Source: Prochlorococcus marinus subsp. marinus str. CCMP1375 (GTDB taxonomy: Bacteria; Cyanobacteriota; Cyanobacteriia; PCC-6307; Cyanobiaceae). Taken from it: a DNA stretch of 64,000 bases. The DNA lies in NCBI RefSeq assembly GCF_000007925.1, contig NC_005042.1, forward strand, positions 620,001 through 684,000. Reading direction: 5' to 3'. Position numbers and translations under genes: made by a program. The notes below the pieces were generated by a model. That model did not search any database. It was not told the DNA's origin and saw only the letters and a list, made by a program, of their open reading frames with translations. Below, piece by piece: positions 15,829 through 22,818 of the stretch; positions within the stretch are counted from its first letter, which is position 1; each line of letters opens with the position of its first letter.

Positions 15829-16029
15829 TCATCCTATTGCCTCATTGCAATTTAATCCGCTGCATTGAAGTCTTATCAAACAATGTAAAATAAAATTATG
15901 GAAATCAGGACTTGCTTTGTCTAAAGCAAGTATAAATATTTGTATGGATATTAGTGTCATTGCAAGGTGTTGAGACCAATGTATTCCTACTTGATCAAGA
16001 CCATTTTTATCAAATTCAGTTTGGGACAT
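15829..16029 (-). CDS. Possible small protein (66 aa)
   Basis: ATG frame MSQTEFDKNGLDQVGIHWSQ followed by a hydrophobic helix (LAMTLISIQIFILAL) and a Cys-containing tail. The family is unknown. It lies upstream, on the same strand, of several tiny membrane genes, which makes coding plausible. Confidence 0.38.
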   Translation of the reverse strand: MSQTEFDKNGLDQVGIHWSQHLAMTLISIQIFILALDKASPDFHNFILHCLIRLQCSGLNCNEAIG

Positions 16030-16141
16030 ATTAAATGATTAATTTGTTTAATATGTGAACATAAAAGATTGAATGTAAATTTATTTGGGGAGCGACCAAA
16101 GAGCTTTAAGGCGGTTTTAAAATAGCTAGACTGGGGTTCTG

Positions 16142-16233
16142 AAATAAAAAAACCGCCTTAAAGGCGGTTTTTCGTTGAGCTCCTTAGTCAGTGTTACCTA
16201 GTTTCCACTGAACAAGGAGGCTCTCTCCTCACA
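16142..16233 (-). ncRNA. Candidate small regulatory RNA, possibly Yfr2-like
   Basis: On the minus strand TTGCAA (16263-16268), 17 bases, then GAAAAT (16240-16245) give a good promoter, with the start near 16233. The transcript would fold into a two-part hairpin: CTCCTT/AAGGAG outside, TCAGTG/CACTGA inside, with a loop holding GAAACTAGGTAA. It ends in an intrinsic terminator. Length is about 92 nt and no frame is present. The GGAAAC at the loop edge recalls the GGAAACA loop signature of cyanobacterial Yfr2-type RNAs; assignment to that family is tentative. Confidence 0.6.
16143..16174. terminator. Bidirectional intrinsic terminator
   Basis: GC-rich stem CCGCC/GGCGG extended by A/T pairs, with A-runs on one side and T-runs on the other, so it can act on both strands. 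On the minus strand it ends the candidate small RNA. Part of the arm (TTTAAGGCGGTTTT) is also present about 35 bases away at 16108-16123. Confidence 0.75.
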
Positions 16234-16427
16234 GTGAGTATTTTCACGCATTGAGTGATTTATTGCAAGAATATGACCCCTTGTTCTCATTAAATGACAT
16301 TTTATGAAATAGTTTGCGTGAAGTAGTCTCTATAATTGGCTTTGAATCCAATAGGGCTTTGCGATTTCTTTTTAGACTCAAATGAAATTCTTTCAAAAAC
16401 AAAAATTAAAAAAACTAATAATTTCTA

Positions 16428-16811
16428 ATGGACTCTAAGCTTGTTTTTATTTACGATGGGGAGTGTCCATTTTGCAAGCATTTTGCTGAATTGCTTGAAT
16501 TAAAAAGTGGTCTACCTGATATTTCCATCCTAAACGCAAGAGAGAATTTGCCTGAAATAACTTCTTTATTAAATAGAGGCTATGATATTGATAATGGTGC
16601 AATTCTTCTTAAAGATGAAGAAGTTTTGCATGGGGCAAATGCTATTAATTGGATTTGTAGCCGCATTGATAAGCCTTCAGATTCATTATTGAAAATTCTT
16701 TCTATTGTTTTTTTCTCAAAGAAGCGAACAAATTTCATTTTCCCATTGCTTATTATTGCGCGAAGATTTGCACTTCTTTTGAAAGGTGTTTCTAGAAAGT
16801 TGATTTGCTGA
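16428..16811 (+). CDS. Thiol-disulfide oxidoreductase-like protein, DCC family (DUF393)
   Basis: A 127-residue protein whose N-terminus has the family signature: VFIYDGECPFCKHFAELLE, a DGxCxxC motif in a thioredoxin-like fold. Redox activity is inferred from the two Cys. The C-terminal third is hydrophobic and basic (NFIFPLLIIARRFALLLK). It is transcribed toward a convergent GIY-YIG protein. No operon partner. Confidence 0.8.
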   Translation: MDSKLVFIYDGECPFCKHFAELLELKSGLPDISILNARENLPEITSLLNRGYDIDNGAILLKDEEVLHGANAINWICSRIDKPSDSLLKILSIVFFSKKRTNFIFPLLIIARRFALLLKGVSRKLIC

Positions 16812-16867
16812 TTACTAAAGAAGGTATGAAAATTCTTTAACCAAAAAATTGTCTTCATAATTATATT

Positions 16868-17368
16868 TTAAATGGCCTTATCCTTATTGCTCTTTGCAAT
16901 TTTTAGAGCAATTAATCCACCTCCGGCATTAAATAAATGCTTTACTCTTTCATTGAAATCAAAAGGTCCATAGAAGAAACTTGCTATAGCAACTGTTGAT
17001 ATGGGCATGACCGCTAATTTCCATGATTTCTGCCGGAACCCCCAGACAATGGAAGTTATAGGTGAAATTAAACCTGCTACCACTCCAATCAGCCATGGAC
17101 TACATCTAGCCCTTCTATAAGAAGAAATAGACAAGTCATTTTTACAGACTTTTAATTGGCATTCGCTTAATCTGAAGTATTCACTTTGAGGAATTCGAAC
17201 GTCCTTGAATTTTTTATGTAACTTCCTTTCTAGTTGTTCATATTGATTTGTAGATAGGACTTTTATAATTTCATCTGGTTTAAGAACATTCATTCTCTTT
17301 TTAATATTCTGAGTCACACCGATTTTGTACAGGTCCTTATTTCGGATTAGATAGACATACCCACTCAC
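16868..17368 (-). CDS. GIY-YIG/T5orf172-like domain protein with membrane tail
   Basis: A 166-residue protein. Residues 1-80 match the T5orf172/MUG113 branch of the GIY-YIG nuclease superfamily: SGYVYLIRNKDLYKIGVTQN, Arg in IKKRMNVL, Glu and His in LERKLHKKF, and SEYFRLS. All expected active-site positions are present. Residues ~92-160 hold two or three hydrophobic segments, so the domain seems tethered to a membrane, which is unusual. A paralogue with a decayed active site lies at 46151-46528. Biological role unknown. Confidence 0.75.
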   Translation of the reverse strand: MSGYVYLIRNKDLYKIGVTQNIKKRMNVLKPDEIIKVLSTNQYEQLERKLHKKFKDVRIPQSEYFRLSECQLKVCKNDLSISSYRRARCSPWLIGVVAGLISPITSIVWGFRQKSWKLAVMPISTVAIASFFYGPFDFNERVKHLFNAGGGLIALKIAKSNKDKAI

Positions 17369-17550
17369 TCATTTATTGATCATCTAATTTTATATCTTAG
17401 TTCTTTTTTGCTTTTTTAAGTGAGCATGCCTTGGCTTTTCAAATTAACAATTAGAGCAAAATTCTCCTTTCTTTGCGTTAAGACATTTTCTTAATGACTC
17501 AAATTATAATCATGGGAAGCATTCTAAATCCAAGCAAAATTAAAAGATAT

Positions 17551-17580
17551 TAAAAACATATCTCGCTAAAAGCAAGATAT
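17551..17580 (-). terminator. Probable intrinsic terminator
   Basis: On the minus strand the stem ATATCT(T)GC / GC(G)AGATAT with a short loop is followed by GTTTTTAAT, 62 bases past the stop of the 59-residue gene. Confidence 0.5.
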
Positions 17581-17642
17581 AGCAATGTATTTGATATTTA
17601 CTTCTTTATTAAAATTACTTAGATGTTAGCTTTGATTGAATC

Positions 17643-17822
17643 TTAGTCCTTTACAACATAAATATCCTTGGCATAGAAGCTGGAATAGCCGTCCTTAGCT
17701 CTCCAGCGGAAAAGAACTATATGAACTGGTATAACAAATAAGGCATGAAAGAAGGTAAGCAGGAAGAAATCCCAAGGGATGCCTGGTTGTCCGTACATTG
17801 CAAAAAGAGGTGAAAGAAGCAT
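17643..17822 (-). CDS. Small membrane-associated protein (59 aa)
   Basis: Frame MLLSPLFAMYGQPGIPWDFF, then LLTFFHALFVIPVHIVLFRW, ending YAKDIYVVKD. One membrane helix (about 18-38) is followed by a charged aromatic tail. Strongly protein-like composition and a plausible terminator downstream. The family is not named. Confidence 0.6.
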   Translation of the reverse strand: MLLSPLFAMYGQPGIPWDFFLLTFFHALFVIPVHIVLFRWRAKDGYSSFYAKDIYVVKD

Positions 17823-17992
17823 TTCTGTAGAGGTTTCGAGCTTTGTTCATTCATTTTGCCTCTTAAATACTTAATTCGTACTATCAATATTTAAAAATTA
17901 ATGCGTTTTAAAAAAACACTCTGTTCTTGACTGCCATTATTTAGTTGATATACATATAAGATAGCGCTTCTCAGATCGTTGAGACACATTGC

Positions 17993-17998
17993 TATAAT
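17993..17998 (+). promoter_or_regulatory. Putative -10 element TATAAT
   Basis: A perfect TATAAT preceded by TTGC. The start would be near 18005, just in front of a short ribosome-binding-site/ORF/hairpin unit that ends near 18108. No consensus -35 is visible. Confidence 0.45.
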
Positions 17999-18031
17999 TG
18001 GGGTTTAGAGCGACTTTAGGGAGAAAATATT

Positions 18032-18088
18032 GTGACCTCTGCGAAATTTTTCGCATGCTATGGATTAGATGATTTAAATGATTGGTAA
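18032..18088 (+). CDS. Candidate 18-residue micropeptide within a short transcript
   Basis: GTG frame encoding MTSAKFFACYGLDDLNDW followed by TAA. AGGGAG lies 8 bases upstream at good Shine-Dalgarno spacing, and a TATAAT about 35 bases upstream could drive it. The stop codon falls inside a perfect 12-bp inverted repeat (18072-18099) that could terminate the transcript. The whole unit would be about 100 nt. It may be a microprotein, a dual-function RNA or a chance frame in a small RNA. Confidence 0.3.
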   Translation: MTSAKFFACYGLDDLNDW

Positions 18089-18099
18089 ATCATTTAAAT
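18072..18099 (+). terminator. Perfect 12-bp inverted repeat, possible terminator
   Basis: Arms ATTTAAATGATT and AATCATTTAAAT with loop GGTA, followed by ATCTTTCT. Perfect but AT-rich, so strength is uncertain. It closes the short unit beginning near 18005. Confidence 0.5.
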
Positions 18100-18298
18100 A
18101 TCTTTCTAAGACTCCTTTATTAATTGTTTTGATTTTATCGAAAAATGATTGCTAGACCATCAACGTTCATTTGATCTTTAGATGATGCTCTATTTATTAT
18201 TAGATAACTTTTTGTATGACCATGATGGTTAGTTAAGCTGATTTGGGTGGGAAGTTTATTTTTTGAAGTCCTTACTGCATTGTTCAGGAGTCTGAGCC

Positions 18299-18922
18299 TT
18301 GACCAGAAAATTACTTTCTATTTCAGGCCTATTATTAATTTTGTTTCTATTCATTCATTTGGGTGGTTTGTTTCTTGCGGTGTTTGCTCCCTTAATGTTT
18401 GAAACTTATGCAACAACCTTACATTCAGCTTTTTGGTTTAAGTATTTTGAATTGGGATTGCTTGTTGTTGCTGTTACGCATATATGGTTAACGCTTTCAA
18501 AAGTAATTGCTAATTCTCAGTCAGGTAATTCTTCAGCATTATCTAGTCGGCGCAAAGATTTCTTTGCAGTATTTGCGGCGCGTACTCAACCTATTGGAGG
18601 TATTTTGCTGTTGTCGTTTATTTTGATTCATCTTGAGCAAGTTCGTTTCCCAAGGCCTCTTAGTGGAGAAGAGATTTCTGCTCTGTCAGTAGTTCTTCAC
18701 TCTCCAATTACATTTTTAATTTATTTGCTCGGTTCACTTGCTTTACTTCTTCACCTCTTTCATGGTGCTGAGTCTGCTAATAGAAGCCTTGGGTTGTTAA
18801 CGACTGAGAACACTTCCTTAATACGAGCCTTTGGACGTAGTATGTCGATCTTGATTGCATTTGGCTTTATTTTGATTACCTTTTTTCTACGGGGCAACAT
18901 CCTAAATTCTCAGGTTGGATGA
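18299..18922 (+). CDS. sdhC: Succinate dehydrogenase/fumarate reductase cytochrome b subunit
   Basis: A 207-residue membrane anchor with about five helices, resembling the single-anchor cytochrome b558 type seen with SdhA and SdhB in Bacillus-like complexes. Conserved His lie in LFLFIHLGGLF, TTLHSAFW, VTHIW, FILIHLEQV and LLLHLFHGAE, suited to bind two hemes. The TTG start is supported by CAGGAG about 6 bases upstream. It overlaps sdhA by 4 bases. It would pass electrons from succinate to the quinone pool. Confidence 0.85.
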   Translation: MTRKLLSISGLLLILFLFIHLGGLFLAVFAPLMFETYATTLHSAFWFKYFELGLLVVAVTHIWLTLSKVIANSQSGNSSALSSRRKDFFAVFAARTQPIGGILLLSFILIHLEQVRFPRPLSGEEISALSVVLHSPITFLIYLLGSLALLLHLFHGAESANRSLGLLTTENTSLIRAFGRSMSILIAFGFILITFFLRGNILNSQVG

Positions 18923-20841
18923 GTAACTCTCTAGATCCCTGCTTGCCAAGTGGACCATTAAAAGGTGCATGGGGAAGGATTTTGGAAAAATCTATTTCGA
19001 TTAAACCTGAAAGGAAGGAAGATATGTCTATTGTTGTCGTAGGAAGTGGCTTGGCTGGATCTGCGGCGGCTGCAACCCTTGCCGAACAAGGCTATAGAAT
19101 TAGATTAATTATATTTAATGATAGCCCTCGTCGTTCTCATTCCGTTGCTGCTCAAGGAGGGATCAATGCTGCAAGACCTTTGAGATTGGGAGATGAGGAT
19201 GGAATTGATCAGTTGTTTAAGGATACTTTGAGAGGGGGTGATTTTAGATCGAGAGAGGCTGGTTGCCAAAGGCTTGCAGAAATAAGTAGCTCAATTGTTG
19301 ATCAGTGTGTGGCTCAAGGCGTTCCTTTTGCTAGAGAGTATGACGGCTCGCTTGCTACAAGACGTTTTGGTGGAGCACTTATTAGTAGGACTTTTTATGC
19401 GCGTGGTCAAACAGGACAGCAATTACTTTATGGTGCTTATCAAGCTCTTATGCGTCAGGTCGCTAGTGGCAAAGTAGAACTCCTAACACGTAGAGATGTT
19501 CTTGAGTTGGTTAAAGTTAATGGCAAAGCAAGAGGAGTTGTTTGTCGTAATCTTCTTAATGGTGACATTGAAGTTTATAGAGCTCAAGCAGTGATCTTGG
19601 CTACAGGGGGATATAGCAATGTTTACTTTTTATCTACTAATTCGATGAAATCAAATGCTAGTGCAATATGGAGAACACATCGCCAAGGAGCGTTCTTTGC
19701 TAACCCATGCTTTACTCAGATACATCCTACGTGTATCCCTGTTGGGGGACCTTATCAGAGTAAATTAACTTTAATGAGTGAGAGTTTAAGGAATGATGGT
19801 CGAATTTGGCTCCATAAACTAGCTAAAGATAGACGATGCCCATCATCAATTCCTGAGGAAGAAAGAGATTATTTCTTAGAACGTCTTTATCCCACTTATG
19901 GAAATCTAGTGCCGAGGGATGTGGCATCACGTAGAACCAAAGAACTTTGCGACGCGGGATTTGGCGTGGGCATTGATGGACGCTCTGTTTATCTGGACCT
20001 TCGTGATGCAATCCTTAGTAAAGGATCAGATGTGATTAGATCTAAATATGGCAATTTGTTAGAGATGTATGAGCGAATAGTGGGAGAGGACCCGTTTAAA
20101 ATGCCTATGCGAATTTATCCTGCACCTCATTACACAATGGGTGGTTTATGGGTTGATTATAATTTAATGAGTACTATCCCTGGCCTTTTTGTAATTGGCG
20201 AAGCTAATTGCACTGTGCATGGTGCCAATCGTTTAGGAGCAAATGCCCTTTTACAGTGTTTATCTGATGGTTATTTTATAGTCCCTACTTCTATTACAAC
20301 ATGGTTAGCAGAACATGGTTCTTCAAACTCATCAAAGGAAATAGATATCGCTTGTAAAGAGGCAGTTTCTAGAGTAAGAAGACGCATTTCTAATTTAACT
20401 AAAATCCAAGGATCAGTTTCAGTTGATATGTTTCATCGTAAACTCGGAGAGATAATGATTAATCGTTGTGGAATCACAAGAAACAAGACAGGTTTAGAAG
20501 CTGGACTGAATGAGGTCAGGTTTTTGCAAGATCAGTTCTATCAAGATGTTCGAATCCCTTACGGAGTTGACTGTCCTAATCCTGAACTTGAGAAGGCATT
20601 AAGAGTTTCTGATTTCTTTGAACTTTCCTTGTTGATGCTTACTGATGCACTAGAGAGAAATGAGTCATGCGGCGCACATTTTCGAGAGGAATTTCAGACA
20701 CAAGCAGGAGAAGCAATGAGGAATGATTCTGAATATTCCCATATTGCAGCTTGGCAGTATGTAGAAAATTCAAAACCCATCAAGCACTGTGAGAAACTTT
20801 CTTTTACAAGTCTCAAGCCAAATACACGTAGTTATAAATGA
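18919..20841 (+). CDS. sdhA: Succinate dehydrogenase/fumarate reductase flavoprotein
   Basis: A 640-residue catalytic subunit. FAD-binding motif VVVGSGLAGSAAAATLAEQG (~40-60), the flavinylation segment SHSVAAQGGINAA with the covalent-FAD His, QIHPTCIP and the capping domain, PAPHYTMGGLWVDYN, and GEANCTVHGANRLGANALLQ. These match the SdhA/FrdA family along the whole length. Translationally coupled to sdhC upstream (ATGA) and sdhB downstream (ATGA). With sdhB it oxidises succinate to fumarate. Confidence 0.93.
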   Translation: MSNSLDPCLPSGPLKGAWGRILEKSISIKPERKEDMSIVVVGSGLAGSAAAATLAEQGYRIRLIIFNDSPRRSHSVAAQGGINAARPLRLGDEDGIDQLFKDTLRGGDFRSREAGCQRLAEISSSIVDQCVAQGVPFAREYDGSLATRRFGGALISRTFYARGQTGQQLLYGAYQALMRQVASGKVELLTRRDVLELVKVNGKARGVVCRNLLNGDIEVYRAQAVILATGGYSNVYFLSTNSMKSNASAIWRTHRQGAFFANPCFTQIHPTCIPVGGPYQSKLTLMSESLRNDGRIWLHKLAKDRRCPSSIPEEERDYFLERLYPTYGNLVPRDVASRRTKELCDAGFGVGIDGRSVYLDLRDAILSKGSDVIRSKYGNLLEMYERIVGEDPFKMPMRIYPAPHYTMGGLWVDYNLMSTIPGLFVIGEANCTVHGANRLGANALLQCLSDGYFIVPTSITTWLAEHGSSNSSKEIDIACKEAVSRVRRRISNLTKIQGSVSVDMFHRKLGEIMINRCGITRNKTGLEAGLNEVRFLQDQFYQDVRIPYGVDCPNPELEKALRVSDFFELSLLMLTDALERNESCGAHFREEFQTQAGEAMRNDSEYSHIAAWQYVENSKPIKHCEKLSFTSLKPNTRSYK

Positions 20842-21578
20842 CAAGAAGAATCTCTCTTAAATTGCGTATTTGGCGCCAAGACTCGCAGGCTGATAAGGGC
20901 AAGTTTGATGAATATGTTTTGGAAAACCTTTCTATAGATCTTTCTATCTTGGAGATGTTAGATCAACTTAATGAAAAATTAATTTTGAATGGTGAGAGAC
21001 CAATAAATTTTGAACATGATTGCAGAGAAGGTATTTGTGGAAGTTGTGGGTTTCTTATAAATGGACAAGCTCATGGGCCTAACACTGCTACAACTATTTG
21101 CCAGTTGTATCTTCGTCATTTCAAAGACAATCAAACCCTAACTCTTGAGCCATGGAGAGCAAAAGCTTTTCAGATAATTCAGGATCTCGTTGTAGATCGA
21201 TCTCCTTTTGACAGGGTAATAGCCTCTGGAGGCTACTGTTCGGTGGACACTGCAGTTCCTCCGCCAGATGGCAATGCTTTCTTGGTAAGTCAGGAGGAGG
21301 CCTTCTCTGCCTTTCAAACAGCAACATGTATTGGTTGTGGAGCTTGTGTAGCAAGTTGTAAGAATGCTTCTGCAAGCTTATTTGTTGCTGCCAAGATTGC
21401 TCATTTAGGACAGTTGCCACAAGGACAATTAGATAGATCCCTTAGAACAAAAAACATGCAAAAACAAATGATCCAAGAAGGGTTTGGTAGTTGTAGTAAT
21501 AATCTTGAATGTGAGGCGGTTTGTCCTAAGGAGATTTCAGCAAGTTGGATTAGTTGGATGAATAGAGAAGATCTTTGA
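20838..21578 (+). CDS. sdhB: Succinate dehydrogenase/fumarate reductase iron-sulfur subunit
   Basis: A 246-residue electron-transfer subunit. The N-terminal 2Fe-2S ferredoxin domain has CREGICGSCGFLINGQ plus a later Cys (ATTICQLY). The C-terminal domain has CIGCGACVASCKN and CSNNLECEAVCPKE for the 4Fe-4S and 3Fe-4S clusters. Third gene of sdhCAB, overlapping sdhA by 4 bases. Length and motif order are normal. Confidence 0.92.
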   Translation: MTRRISLKLRIWRQDSQADKGKFDEYVLENLSIDLSILEMLDQLNEKLILNGERPINFEHDCREGICGSCGFLINGQAHGPNTATTICQLYLRHFKDNQTLTLEPWRAKAFQIIQDLVVDRSPFDRVIASGGYCSVDTAVPPPDGNAFLVSQEEAFSAFQTATCIGCGACVASCKNASASLFVAAKIAHLGQLPQGQLDRSLRTKNMQKQMIQEGFGSCSNNLECEAVCPKEISASWISWMNREDL

Positions 21579-21631
21579 TGGATTTTGTGATGCGAGAAAA
21601 TTGAAGGTATTTAATTAACCTCTAATTGATT

Positions 21632-21790
21632 CTAGGCTGGAGTAGTTGCATAGGTGGTTGATAAACTTGGCAGACCTGTTCCACCACTGTCTTGATCGTC
21701 ATCATCATTGCCGAAGCTAGAGATAAGGGCATATATGCCTCCAAGCGAAAATATTGCAGAAAACACAATTGCTAATAATTCTGATTCCAA
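21632..21790 (-). CDS. Small membrane protein (52 aa) with acidic linker
   Basis: Frame opening with TTG: MESELLAIVFSAIFSLGGIY, then a GNDDDDQDSGG acidic linker and a Thr/Ser-rich end. One membrane helix at residues 4-25. No strong ribosome-binding site; ATT or TTG codons upstream could also serve. The helix-plus-acidic-linker pattern looks real. Convergent with sdhB. Confidence 0.5.
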   Translation of the reverse strand: MESELLAIVFSAIFSLGGIYALISSFGNDDDDQDSGGTGLPSLSTTYATTPA

Positions 21791-22189
21791 AATATTAAAT
21801 AAAATTTTAGAGAGCCTAATTGATCAGAGGCTAATCTGCGAATATATTTTGTCTTAGTTAGAAGAGATTCTTTGCCTAAATTTATTTGTAAAGCAGCTTT
21901 CTGGATAGAAATATTAAAAAAAGAGTACTATTAAAGATGGTCTGTTATTCATTATTGGTCTCTTGAGATCCCTTTTATTGTCATTCTTTCACCCCACGTA
22001 ATGACGACTTGCTTTGCTTTTGATGGAAACAAGAGATATATCCCTTGAAAAGACAATAGATATCTAATTACAGTTTGATGAAATTATTAAAAACAATAGA
22101 ACAGAGACTAAAACTCAATTATTTCTAACAAGAGGATGAAACTAATTTTTTACGCATGATTTACAGGATTTGAATCGAATTGAAAGTTT
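21791..22189. other. Intergenic region, no gene seen
   Basis: AT-rich spacer between two divergent small genes. It presumably holds their promoters, but no consensus was convincing. Confidence 0.4.
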
Positions 22190-22519
22190 ATGCGCTATAA
22201 ATACATACTTGTCTTTTCTTCAGCAATGGAATCTCAAAGGAATCAATCAGAGTCTGGCATGATTAAACGAATTCAACAGTTGGGATTAGACCGATGGGAT
22301 GCTCTTTCAGATCGTCAGAGAAAATATACTAAGAAAATCTGGTCAGTGATTACTTTTAAGTGGAGATGGCAGATAGCTATGAATATTCCTTATCTAGCTA
22401 TTTTTGTTTTAGACAGAAGTATTCCATCTGTTCACAAGTTCAACATGGATCTACTTTTGGCTGTTAGTTCTAAGCTTCCGATTCCCTCGTTTCTTTCTTC
22501 TTGGTCTGGGTTAGGGTAA
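22190..22519 (+). CDS. Small membrane protein with SIPSVHKF motif (up to 109 aa)
   Basis: The basic soluble part (MIKRIQQLGLDRWDALSDRQ) is followed by FKWRWQIAMNIPYLAIFVLD, a single membrane helix, and then RSIPSVHKFN. The (I/V)P(S/A)VH(K/Q)F motif right after the helix recurs in the 84-residue protein at 35047. The start is uncertain: ATGs at 22190, 22226 and 22259 are all in frame, and the conserved-looking part begins at the last two. Function unknown. Confidence 0.65.
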   Translation: MRYKYILVFSSAMESQRNQSESGMIKRIQQLGLDRWDALSDRQRKYTKKIWSVITFKWRWQIAMNIPYLAIFVLDRSIPSVHKFNMDLLLAVSSKLPIPSFLSSWSGLG

Positions 22520-22578
22520 ACAAAAGTAAGTATAGGATTGTTTTGTTATGGTTTTGAAAATTGATTTGGATTTAAATT

Positions 22579-22725
22579 GTGAATAGTTTGTTTGCTGTAC
22601 TTGATCCAGGGATTAAGCTTTTTATTTCTATAGTAGCTATTGCTGGCCCATTATCTATTCTTTTAATGTTCCTCCTTCTCAAAAAGATTGAGAAAAACTC
22701 GCCTGACCGGATTAGATGGCGTTAA
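22579..22725 (+). CDS. Small single-helix membrane protein (48 aa)
   Basis: GTG frame MNSLFAVLDPGIKLFISIVA, then IAGPLSILLMFLLLKKIEKN and the end SPDRIRWR. One membrane helix, then a basic cytoplasmic tail. It follows the 109-residue gene by 59 bases on the same strand, perhaps as an operon. Family unknown. Confidence 0.55.
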   Translation: MNSLFAVLDPGIKLFISIVAIAGPLSILLMFLLLKKIEKNSPDRIRWR

Positions 22726-22818
22726 TAGAATCGATGTTAATGCCATCAATACTATAGATAATTGTCAGTTCAATAACTAAATCAAATCATGGATACTTGG
22801 TTCTTATTGAGTTACGAC

